Positions 1 through 8,879 of a stretch of DNA of 64,000 nt are shown in pieces (position 1 is the first letter of the stretch; each line of letters opens with the position of its first letter). This DNA is from Nymphaea colorata (taxonomy: Eukaryota; Streptophyta; Magnoliopsida; Nymphaeales; Nymphaeaceae), in NCBI RefSeq assembly GCF_008831285.2, contig NC_045143.1, positions 12,015,214 through 12,079,213 of the forward strand. The letters are read 5' to 3'. The notes beneath the pieces were generated by a model. That model made no database searches. It was not told the DNA's origin and was given only the letters and a program-made list of their open reading frames with translations. Both the position numbers and the translations under genes were made by a program.

Positions 1-850
1 GGTATTGCTCCAAGGTTGTCAATGATCCATCAGTGTTTCTGAATAGACTGGCTTGGGGTCCCGCATGCTTGAGGAACCACAATTGTAAAGCATATGTGCA
101 TCCTTCTATGAAGTCGATATCTCCAATGGTAAAGCGGGTGAGTCCTCGGTAAAGGAAGGCTAAGACTGTCATTGCTACTGACAAGTGTCGGGTCCCTCTA
201 TGCCCCCATACTCGAAAAAGTTGGGCAATACGGACATCTAAAAGGTCACTTCCATTGGTAAAAAGGGTCACTCTTACTGTGCAGAGCGTCATAAAATGTT
301 TAATTCTCCCTATGGCTTTTCGAGGTAGGGTAGAAGGTTCAACATAGGTTCCAAATTCTTCATACAAATTTTTCATGTTGATGTTTTGATTTTTATGGTT
401 TTCTACTAAAGGCCAAGTTTTCCGTCCAGTAAAGTGAGCAATGAGGTCATTTGCATTGACCTTGGTTGGGTTCATAAGGAATTTTTTTTTCAACAGATCA
501 TTTGGGTCACAAGTTGGGGTAGGGAGGTCTAGTATTTCGGCAAATTCATCTAGTAATATTGTCATTTCTCCCCATGAAAACCAAAAAGAGGAGGTCCTTG
601 GGTTCCAACGCTCGGCGATTGCATGTACCAAATTTCCATTAACTGACTGCATTCCTCCAGCTGCCACTGTCTCTAGCCCACATTCTTCAAAGTAAGAAGG
701 AAACATCCGAGAGAAGGTGGGATGCCAAGTCCGATACCATTCGGGAGCCAAAGGTTGAGACTCAAGAGAAATATAGGTGGACCGTTTGGGACCTTCCCCA
801 AAGAGGATGTGATCATAAGGGAATGTGACACCACGTTGGAAAGAATACAT
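1..850 (-). CDS. Plant mobile domain-like ORF1 of an Ogre/Tat-type retrotransposon (partial, runs off left edge)
   Basis: Read on the minus strand from ATG at 850 to the window edge, this is 283 consecutive codons without a stop. An in-frame TAA at 886-884 makes 850 the first usable start unless the transcript is spliced; a pyrimidine-rich AG acceptor-like site lies at 870-865. Around residues 94-115 is the stretch FWFSWGEMTILLDEFAEIL, which resembles the GEMT..LDD.A..LGLP core of plant mobile domain (PMD) proteins. A later segment around residues 235-262 (VLAFLYRGL then YALQLW) fits the C-terminal half of that fold. No RNase H, protease or zinc-knuckle motif is seen. It sits downstream of an LTR and primer site in the same orientation, where Ogre/Tat elements carry an extra ORF before gag. 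PMD and DUF7745-type proteins are the closest families I can suggest. The function is unknown; the family call is by eye. Confidence 0.65.
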   Translation of the reverse strand, partial: MYSFQRGVTFPYDHILFGEGPKRSTYISLESQPLAPEWYRTWHPTFSRMFPSYFEECGLETVAAGGMQSVNGNLVHAIAERWNPRTSSFWFSWGEMTILLDEFAEILDLPTPTCDPNDLLKKKFLMNPTKVNANDLIAHFTGRKTWPLVENHKNQNINMKNLYEEFGTYVEPSTLPRKAIGRIKHFMTLCTVRVTLFTNGSDLLDVRIAQLFRVWGHRGTRHLSVAMTVLAFLYRGLTRFTIGDIDFIEGCTYALQLWFLKHAGPQASLFRNTDGSLTTLEQY

Positions 851-1636
851 CTTGAATGATGACTCTAAAAGATAAAAATTGAATTAGTGGAAAACATTGA
901 CTAGGTTGACAAAGACAATATGAGGTAGATGTGTGGAATGAGGTTGCAAATCATCACATAAGGTTTCACGCACATCAACATCTATCATGAAATAATTTTT
1001 TTTTTTTTTTTTTTTAGAAAATTGGGTATAGGAACCTAATTGAGATAATTTTGTGTCACGATAATCCGATATCAAGTTATGCTTATATACCTTAGCCAAA
1101 TGGCTTAGTACGAGCATAGATTCTTCCTTAGGCAACTAAGGGTAGAGTTCATCAACTTCTTCTTGATCACTCGTCGATATACCATAAATTACCACTCATG
1201 GTATTAACAAGGGGGCGTTCCCGCCCAAGGTGTGGTCTAGTTGTAAGGCTTAGTCTTGTGCTATCGCCAAAGACCAAGCCCGGCAACATGATGACCGGGA
1301 CAAATAGGTATGAGGAATTTTGAAATATGATAAATCATATAAATTGAGTTGTCTCTAATGCAATGTTGCCTAAGTTTGAAGATTAAAATAGAAGAGCAAA
1401 TATGGCTTTCAAACAACTCCTAAATTGAGAAGGGTGGTATGTGATCATAAATATGTGTGAACATGATTGATCCTTTTCAATTAGTCCTATGTGCAAGAAA
1501 ACATTCACAATCATCAAACAATGCAATGAAATGCCAATGGGGTCGAGGCCAAAATAGGGGACATGCTTTATCATTGGCAATACATGAGATGTTCAAATTA
1601 GTGAAAATGCATCAATAATCATAGCCAAACGATGAC
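851..1636 (-). other. Retroelement leader between primer site and ORF1, with hairpin cluster
   Basis: This untranslated leader of the left-hand element is AT-rich apart from a GC-rich island at 1211-1300. Three potential hairpins follow each other there: GGGCG/CGCCC at 1213-1226 with a 4-nt loop, an 11-bp stem with one mismatch at 1247-1257 and 1270-1280, and CCCGG/CCGGG at 1279-1299. The short ORFs seen here are not supported. A run of about 20 T at 997-1015 is a homopolymer only. Confidence 0.45.
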
Positions 1637-1656
1637 GGGTCCCATCACGGTCGCCA
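1637..1656 (-). promoter_or_regulatory. Primer binding site, tRNA-Arg type
   Basis: On the minus strand the 20 bases begin TGGCGACC and contain TGGGA. TGGCGA complements a tRNA 3' end finishing in TCGCCA, as in plant tRNA-Arg. The site starts two bases after the CA end of the LTR at 1659. tRNA-Arg primers are typical of the Ogre/Tat lineage, which supports both the orientation and the class of this element. Confidence 0.6.
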
Positions 1657-3340
1657 TCTGTTTGCATCCCAAAATATTGGTTGGTTTTGGAGTGCTCCAG
1701 AAAAATAAGGTTTTTGTTTTGAAAGAGGAAAGAAAGGGACTCGCCCGTCGGTACGAGGATCGACCGTTCCCGGCGCCTTTACCGGGGGTAATCAACCCAA
1801 GGACTATGTTTATCATTGATGCATTTCGTTTTAACTTAAACATCTTTTTGATTCTATATGCGGTGTAGAAAATATTGAAAGTTTGGAGTTTCAAACTTTT
1901 GAAAAGGTTCTTGAAGAATTGCTTGAAAATGTGAAATGTTTTGAGGAAAAAGTGAAACTAGTAAATACCATTTGAAAAACTTGTGAAAACATTTTGAAAT
2001 CACTTTAGTGTTCTCTTAAGACTTTAAGTAGATTTGAGATTTTGCTCTAATTCGGTTACCACCTAGCTAGAGCTTCATCCCTTCTTGCTTAAGTTCCTTT
2101 GGAAAGGTGCTTGTGATCATAAGTGAAATAAAGTGGGTGAGAATGCATGGATGCATTTACCCTATATGATTGAAAAAAATGTAAAACATTCCTACCACAA
2201 CATTCATCTAATGTCATTCCTACCACAACATACATCTAAGATTTCGTTATTATAATTATTGTATATAAGAAGGAAAAGTTTTTGAAAAGGGATAGAGATT
2301 GTAGACCATCAAGCATGATTCCAATATTGTGTCATTATTTTGTTTGTGGTATTATTGAAGTTGGTAAATAGAAAGTTCATGAGATGAGAATGTTAAAAAG
2401 AATACAAGAGATAAAACAGTCTTATGAAAGGAAAGAGAGATATAAAGAAAGACATGCATACATGTGTACATACCATCACATATACACATATATAAAAGTT
2501 TAAGAGAAAAATATGTATTGATTCGAAGAGAAATAGAGATTTTAGAGGAAAAGAAAAATATCATACGCATATATGGGTATGAGAAATGTTATAAGAGAAG
2601 ATATTTGTCTTGAAAAGAGGAATAAATATTTGAAAGAGAGGAGATGGAGCACATGTACATACGTATTCATGCACATATGAAAATTTATAAAATAGAAAAT
2701 GAAAGCATAGAGAGAGAAATATGGGGGTCATCATGTTGGCATAAATGTATATAACATGTGTATACATCCATACCTTCACAAGATTAGAAAAATCAATGAA
2801 CAACTTAAAATTACCAACTTCAAATTTAATGTGGGCCGGAGGGGAGCTTGGACTCATGCAAGAGTCTAAGCTAAGTCCCTAAGGCCATGTTAGAAGGTTC
2901 TTTTTGAAAATGTTTTGGAAAATATGATTTATATAAGCATAGAATGTTATTATTTGGTTTGTTGTAAGGGATATATTTCTTCCACCGTTGGGTATGGAAG
3001 AAAACAAGCAACATAACGAGGCACTCGTTAGGGTTCCTAATGTGATGATTAAGAAGGAAACTAGCGCAAAATGATATGGAAATGCATATTAACATGTACA
3101 TTTTCGTAAGGGTTTATCCCGGGTTGGACAAGTCCCAACCTCAAAGATTAATATGAAAATAAAGAGTCCCCAAACCACACTCTTATTCCCGACATGCATT
3201 CACATGTAAGTAAAGAACCAAGCAACTATACATGCATATTATATAGATAACTTTCAAGGAAGGAAAGAAAGAAAGAGGATGATGGAAAAAGCAAAGTTCA
3301 ATTAGGAGGGAAGACATGATGTAACTATGAATTGATATAC

Positions 3341-3990
3341 CACCTCATCTTCTCATGTTCCCGGTGCACTTGAGTATAGCCTCTTGACTCTAAAATAGAG
3401 ATTGAGAGCTATCTCTTTTGGCCATGGAGAAATGAGGAAGAGAGGAAAATAAGAGGAAACAAAAGAACAATAAGATTGTATTCATGAAAAGAAAGAACAT
3501 GATTAAAATGAAAGATCATCTCATCTTTTCATGTTCCCGGTGTACTTGAGCATAGCCTCTTGTCTCTAAAAAGAGATTGATGGCTATCTCCTTTGGTCAT
3601 GGGAAGAGGAAGAAGAGAAAAAGAAAAAAAAAAAAATAACAAGAACAAGACTATATTGAAGAAATGAAATAACAATAACAACAAAAATATATTCATTAAG
3701 GAAAAGAATAACAACAACAAGACTATATTGAAGAAATGAAATAACAATAACAACAAAAATATATTCATTAAGGAAAAGAATAACAACAACAAGAATATAT
3801 TGAAGAGAAAAAAAGAGCAAGAAGATATTAATATACAGAAAGAACAAGAACAACAAGAATACTTGAAAGAGCATGATTTAATCATAAAATAAAATATCAT
3901 CTCATCTTCTCATGCTCCCGGTGCATTTGAGCATAGCCTCTTGTCTCTAAAAAGAGGTTGAGTGCTATCTCCTTTGGCCATGGGGAGATG
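3341..3990. repeat. Three imperfect purine-rich blocks within the LTR
   Basis: A block beginning CATCTTCTCATGTTCCCGG, followed by a GAG-ATAGCCTCTTG segment and CTTTTGGCCATGG, recurs at about 3347, 3521 and 3900. Between the second and third copies a perfect or near-perfect 72-bp direct duplication fills 3649-3720 and 3721-3792. The long hydrophobic minus-strand ORFs here are translations of these repeats, not genes. Confidence 0.7.
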
Positions 3991-4329
3991 AAGATGAGAA
4001 GAGAAAATGAAAACCACAACAAGACTATGTTTAAGAAAAAGAAATAACATAATAATAAAAACATTAATGAAAGGAAAGAAGAGAGAAATGAGAGGGATGA
4101 AGATTACATACCTCTAATGGGAAATGACTTAAGGAAGATGAACATCTTCACTTGAAGATCCTCTTTTGAATGAAGCTCCAAAAGTGCTTGCTCTAAGTTG
4201 GAGAAGAAAATGGAAAGAGGAAGAGGGAGAGAGAGAGAGAGCTCAAGAGAAACTCTAAGTCTTCAAGTGAGAATACACTAGAGTTTCTCCCAACGACCAA
4301 TCTTGCCCAAGAGGGAGGATATGGGGGGG

Positions 4330-4337
4330 TATTTATA
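4330..4337 (-). promoter_or_regulatory. TATA box of the left LTR
   Basis: The minus strand reads CTCTATAAATAC. The same octamer in the same orientation is kept in the diverged sister LTR at 13880-13873, although most of the surrounding sequence has drifted. It lies directly downstream, in the direction of transcription, of the 71-bp repeat array. Confidence 0.6.
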
Positions 4338-4378
4338 GAGGATTTTGGAGCCAAAACCCAAAATTTGAATTTTTTGAC

Positions 4379-4798
4379 CTAAAAAGACTAAAATCACCCT
4401 CCAAAAGAAGATTTTTTTGGTCAAAAGAAAGGGCAAATGGGTCTGTCCACCAAAAAAGACTAAAATTACCCTCTAAAATGATGTTTTTTGGTCAAAAGAA
4501 GGGGCAAATTGGTCTTGTTTACCAAAAAGACTAAAATCACCATCTAAAAGGAGGTTTTTTGGTCAAAATGAGGGGCAAATCGGTCTTGTTTAAAAAAGCC
4601 TAAAATCACCCTCTAAAAGAAGATTTTTTTGGCCAAAAGAAAGGGCAAATGGGTCTTGTCCACCAAAAAAGACTAAAATTACCCTCTAAAAGGATGTTTT
4701 TTGGTCAAAAGGAGGGGCAAATTAGTCTTGTTTACCAAAAAGACTAAAATCACCCTCTAAAAGGAGGTTTTTGGTCAAAAGAAAGGGCAAATTAGTCT
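4379..4798. repeat. Six 71-bp tandem repeats in LTR U3
   Basis: Six units start near 4379, 4449, 4521, 4592, 4662 and 4734. Each contains a form of AGACTAAAATCACCCTCTAAAA, then TTTTTTGGTCAAAAG, then GGGCAAAT-GGTCT. Units 1 and 4, 2 and 5, and 3 and 6 are most alike, so the array looks like two copies of a three-unit block of about 213 bp. It lies just upstream of the TATA box on the transcribed strand. From about 4800 to 4945 the array gives way to a shorter GGATTTAATTTGGATCTGA repeat. Confidence 0.75.
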
Positions 4799-4998
4799 TA
4801 AATGATTTATTTGGATCTAAACTTGGGTTTTGGATCTAAAAGTAGTATTTTGGATTTAATTTGGATCAGAAAGTTCTATTTTGGATTTAATTTGGATCTG
4901 AGAGTAGTATTTTGGATTTAATTTGGATCTGAAAGTTGTGTTTTGGAAATCTTGTGCCTTAATTTGAATTTCGCACTTGGATAAAACATCATACTCCT

Positions 4999-5445
4999 TT
5001 AGAAAAATTTGGGGTGATTACAATATGCCTCTTTTATTTTTACTCCTTCTTTTGGTGTAGTGTTCATATTTTCCTCTAACTGTTCTGATCTTTCCATTAG
5101 TTCTGTATAAGTTATGCTAGGTTCATAGCTTTCATCTTCGTTATCTGAGTTATCTGTTAAATTAATTCCATATATTTTTTCTACTTTATCTTCTTCTTCA
5201 TTATCCTCTTTTGTTTGTATTATTGTATTTATTTTTTCTTCTAAATTTGTGTTTTGTCTTTTAATCTCTCTTAACTCTTCTTTTATTTCTCTCAGTACTT
5301 CTAGGATCTCTTGTAATTCATTTTTGTATTCTGTTGAAATGCTACCTTCTTCTGATTTTTCTTTCTGGTCATAACTTAATTGCTTATTTTTACTATTTTC
5401 TTTATTTAATCTATTCATCCTTTCCAATGTGGTTTCGGCTTTCAT
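4999..5445 (-). CDS. Small coiled-coil protein, truncated by LTR insertion; possible endogenous pararetrovirus ORF
   Basis: The ORF starts at ATG 5445 and overlaps the stop of the preceding ORF by ATGA. It encodes a lysine- and glutamate-rich N terminus, a heptad-type coiled coil around residues 42-80, and an acidic stretch around 85-120. The last six or seven codons are not its own: the frame crosses 5022 into the LTR terminus and stops by chance. The original ORF was therefore longer and was cut by the LTR element. Short coupled ORFs with coiled coils are typical of badnavirus- and tungrovirus-like genomes, but I see no movement-protein, coat, protease or reverse-transcriptase motif, so that assignment is tentative. 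An unclassified retroelement is the alternative. Confidence 0.45.
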   Translation of the reverse strand: MKAETTLERMNRLNKENSKNKQLSYDQKEKSEEGSISTEYKNELQEILEVLREIKEELREIKRQNTNLEEKINTIIQTKEDNEEEDKVEKIYGINLTDNSDNEDESYEPSITYTELMERSEQLEENMNTTPKEGVKIKEAYCNHPKFF

Positions 5446-5585
5446 TCTTCTTCATCTATAATTAGGCTTAGGTCATCTTTGTGTGTTTGTAGGAATTTTC
5501 GTTCTAGATTAGTTCTTATAACTCTACATTTCTGTCCATATATTATTACTTTGTGGGAGCTGATTTCAAACTCTCGGTTATTCAT
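5442..5585 (-). CDS. 47-codon small ORF coupled by ATGA to the next ORF
   Basis: It starts at ATG 5585 with an in-frame TAG about 30 bases upstream, and its stop TGA at 5444-5442 overlaps the ATG of the following ORF at 5445-5443. It ends with an acidic tail. No family is recognised. The overlap and the short gap to the ORF before it suggest a polycistronic arrangement read by reinitiation or leaky scanning. Confidence 0.35.
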   Translation of the reverse strand: MNNREFEISSHKVIIYGQKCRVIRTNLERKFLQTHKDDLSLIIDEEE

Positions 5586-5615
5586 ATGAATGTTTCTATG
5601 ATAGTTCTTCTATGA

Positions 5616-5864
5616 TTAGATCTCGGTTATAAATAGCTTCTGGTTTGTCATTTGTCTGCTAATAATTTGATCGGATATATAGTTTAATCCTTTTTCTAAG
5701 TCTACATTTTGGATTTCCGGTTTTCTATTTTCTATTTTCTGGATCAGATCCATCAAAATATTACATATCTTTTTCTGGTTTTCGAAAACTATGACTAAAT
5801 TTTTTCGTAAATTATCAAGTACTTCAACTATGTTTACTGTCTTTTCTATCATAATGGATTTCAA
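5616..5864 (-). CDS. 82-codon small ORF, first of the coupled series
   Basis: The ORF runs from ATG 5864 to the stop at 5616 and is followed 31 bases later by the next start. It is predicted to be largely helical, rich in isoleucine, leucine, asparagine and lysine, with no recognised domain. Its position as the first of three consecutive short minus-strand ORFs is the main reason to list it. It may be a viral-like or retroelement leader ORF; a chance ORF in AT-rich DNA cannot be excluded. Confidence 0.3.
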   Translation of the reverse strand: MKSIMIEKTVNIVEVLDNLRKNLVIVFENQKKICNILMDLIQKIENRKPEIQNVDLEKGLNYISDQIISRQMTNQKLFITEI

Positions 5865-6888
5865 GTGTTTTCCTTTAGGAATTTTATCTAATTATCTAGT
5901 GTCATAGTGGGTGCTATTCAAGTTTTGTCTACTGTTAAATCCACTAGTTATTATAAGAAAAATGTCAGCTTTGAGATCTATCTGTTTAGACTCCTCATCA
6001 TATGGTCATATGTTTTCCCCGATCATATCTAGGGACAATGTATCCTAATTGGTTCTGGTTTACAATGCTCTGGCTCCAATTTACATAAGTTAATTTGTAA
6101 CTTATGTAGTCATATCTTTAGCCAACAAATTTGAATATTCTAGGAAAAGATAATTAACAAGAGTTCATTAATTTTATCTAGTTGTTTAACAAGAGACTAC
6201 AGGCAAAACTTGTTGCTCAATCTTTTTTATAAGACAATTTATTAAATTGCCACTCTATTAAATTCTTTTTGCATTTATTTCATTTTAGTGAAACATAGTT
6301 GGATTGAACTCTTGTTACCAGCAATGTGATCTTGATGTTTACTGTGATCTTGATGTGATCACAGTAAATCCATTCGTAATTCTTTTTGCATTTATAATTA
6401 CTCCTTTTTCCTCACCAGCAATGAGATCTTGATGTGTTTTGGATTTCATGAGATTATCTTTTAATGCAAGCTTGGATTGAACCTATAGAACGTGTGTTTG
6501 GCATTAAGTCGTGCAAACTTTTGAGATATATAGTGGGGAAAAGAGGGAGATTGATAATGCCATAATCGGCATGCCAGCTTGACCAATTTTAAAGAACTGT
6601 ATAATTTACAAAGTAGGATACAAACATCCATCATTTTATCTCGAAACTAGCCCTTAGATGTGAATCATTTAATCAATTACTCAAAAAGCATGTCAAGTTT
6701 GAATGGACCCGAAATATTAGCAATCATTCAGTTGCATCAAATAATACCTCTTGAATCCTCTAGCTTTAAAGCCACCAATCTATCAAGGGATTAGTATTGG
6801 TTGATAAGATAACAGATTTTTTATTAGCATAAGAACGAAAAATTGATGATGAATTCCCATATGAACAAATACTAAATGTTGAGTCCAC
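5865..6888. other. AT-rich stretch upstream of the small ORFs; weak primer-site-like motif
   Basis: No ORF is supported. At 6078-6067 the minus strand reads TGGAGCCAGAGC, matching 9 of 12 bases of the initiator-tRNA-Met primer site used by pararetroviruses and many LTR elements; it lies about 200 bases before the first small ORF. A short internal duplication (ACCAGCAATG-GATCTTGATGT) occurs near 6320 and 6414, and TTCTTTTTGCATTTAT occurs near 6264 and 6381. Confidence 0.3.
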
Positions 6889-7252
6889 CCAACCATGGAC
6901 TATTTTCTTTGACAAATCCAAACGCATAGGGGATTTGGCACTAGAACTCTCCTACTCACTCTTGAGAAGGAAATGATCCCTTTCTCACTTGGGCTGGAAC
7001 TCTCCTACACTCACATGGCTGAATATGAAGTGTTGATACATATGTTATAAAGGATACCCAGTTTTAAAGTCAGGAAAGTCCATGCATATGGGGATTCTTT
7101 ACTCATAGTAAACCAGGTCAATGAAGAGTGGAAGGTGAAAGATCCAAAGTTGATGCCATATCAAGAAATCACTTGGGCATTGCTACAGCTATTCGAGGAA
7201 TTCCAGTTATTCCATGTTAAAAGTGAATTCATCAATTTGCGAACAACCTAGC
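6889..7252 (+). pseudogene. Tat/Ogre-type retrotransposon RNase H relic
   Basis: Conceptual translation in shifting plus frames gives an FFDKSKR start. It is followed by HMAEYEVLI, then HAYGDSLLIVNQVNEEWKV and a KDPKLMPYQE stretch. These match the D..S, AEYEALI, GDS.LVI.QV..EW and DPKL.PY blocks of the second (archaeal-type) RNase H of Tat-lineage Ty3/gypsy elements. Several stops and at least two frame changes break it. It lies on the strand opposite to the left-hand LTR element, so it comes from a separate, older insertion. No integrase is recognisable in the following 600 bases. Confidence 0.6.
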
Positions 7253-7868
7253 TAGTTTCTTTTGTCTATGTATTTTTCTTATAGATGGGGAGAGGGCAGT
7301 TCCTTTGTCACTGACAAAAGCATGTCAATCCATATGTTGTGTTGAGTTCAGCTAGTGCAATGTCTTTGAAGTCGCAAGGCTCCCTTGACCATCTTCTGAA
7401 GTGAATCTACTGATCTCATATTGATGGAATTGATCAATTGGAATTGAACGCGGCTGACCAATTGTGCATTGTCAATGTGGGCAAACCAACTGCTGGGGGT
7501 AGAACTTTTCAGCTTTGGGGTTTATCATTGCCTTCAAAAGGAACAAAACATGTAGGACTTTTGAAGTGAACCAAAGTGACCACATCATTCCAATAATAAA
7601 CAAACCAAGTTGAATTAGAAGATGCTCCTTGGTAGCAAAATATCAAGGACTACTAGCAATATGTGAATTTTGTCCTGACATGCCCAAGAAAGAATATACA
7701 TTTTATGGATCTGGTTGGCCTGATTCTAGGCAAAGGCTACACCAATCTCTCATTAATACTAAATTTTTCAAAGACAACACCTAGGTTGCACCTGCATCCA
7801 ACCTAGGATTGAACCCAATTTTTCAAAGCTGAACCTAATCTAGGTCCAATTTATGTCATGCAGCTTGA
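7253..7868. other. No gene seen; probably degraded retroelement flank
   Basis: The stretch has stops in all frames and no recognised motif. It may continue the plus-strand Tat-type relic. Confidence 0.3.
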
Positions 7869-8020
7869 ACTAGGCCTGGTCATCAGGCTGGGTACCGGGC
7901 CTAGTCAACCACATCTTAGGCCCGGCCCGGCCTGGCCCATTTTTTAACTGCTAAACGGGTCGGGTCAGGCTATGTCGGGTCGGGTACGGATTGGGTCCCT
8001 TGACCTTCATCCCTTGGCCT
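7869..8020. repeat. GC-rich hAT-type terminal region
   Basis: A burst of GGCCCGG, GGGTCGGGT and CTGGGTACCGGGCC motifs in AT-rich surroundings resembles the GGGC-rich subterminal repeats of plant hAT elements. It begins with TAGGCCTGGTCATCAGGC and lies on the 3' side of the minus-strand hAT transposase relic. A matching inverted end on the other side was not found. Confidence 0.4.
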
Positions 8021-8879
8021 GGTTTTTCAGCAACATTACAAGGTTTCTCAACTCCCTCCATTTTGCAGTTAATTATGATTAAGCTGATTCACCACATGGT
8101 ATGGTTCAATCACAAATAGAGAACAAATCCAAAAGACAATCAATTCAAATTTTATAACTATTCAGACGTTAAATTAGAATATCACAATCACAAGGTCACA
8201 ACATTTTTCTCTATACAAGAATATTTAGAACCAATATTCTTTATCATCACATACTTACAACCAATACTCTTAAATATGATCACACACTCTGAACATCTTT
8301 CACTTGGTTACAAACAATAACATAAACAAGGCCATAAAGAGGAATAGAGTCAAAGACCACCATTAATGGAAGAAATGACTTCTAATTCAATCTTTCTCTG
8401 TTATTGACACAGAGGAGCTGGAGCAAAATAAAACAGTGCAACAATATCAAACCCAAAAGCAGAAGAGACGAAAGTTATAATGGGAATCACAGTTCATAAG
8501 TAAAGTTACTACTGGATGTACAAACCAAATCCTTCCTTGATTTTAAACTACAAGTTTAATATCCAAAAATTTACATTCCAAGAGTTTTACATCAACATTC
8601 CATGCTATACTAAGTTTATCCATGACTCTACACCATGAAAGATATTACCTGCAAAACATTTACAACAATTAGTTCACAAATTACATAAGTAGAATACTAA
8701 ACACTACAAATTGAAAAAAATTACCATGACAATCATGCATTCAATTAACATTCCTCGTCAGAATTTTGTTCCACATCATGAGAATTGTAACACATATTAA
8801 TTTAAGTACATTACTATGTTAATATGTAAAATAAATTAGATTGAACTATGAACATCTTACATTTCACACAAGTTGCATT

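Larger units (their letters stand above)
1659..5022 (-). repeat. 5' LTR of Ogre/Tat-like retrotransposon (minus strand)
   Basis: On the minus strand the LTR starts TGTAATCACCCC at 5022 and ends AAACA at 1659, giving TGT...ACA termini over 3364 bp. The primer site follows two bases later. A TATAAATA box lies at 4337-4330, so U3 is about 0.7 kb and R-U5 about 2.7 kb. U3 carries a 71-bp tandem array, and R-U5 carries purine-rich tandem blocks. A related, more decayed LTR occurs at about 11800-15454. The 3' LTR and the other target-site copy must lie left of the window, so the boundaries rest on termini and primer site only. The bases flanking the 5022 end are ATATG, the predicted target duplication. 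Confidence 0.65.

Noticed and set aside
3529-3900. Two overlapping hydrophobic, repetitive minus-strand ORFs that look like membrane proteins
   Set aside because: They translate purine-rich tandem repeats of the LTR in two frames; period and composition explain them fully.
8702-8712. CACTACAAA as a partner end for the CACTA-like sequence at 11758
   Set aside because: Flanking 3-bp sequences do not match and a hAT relic lies between; a short motif match is expected by chance.
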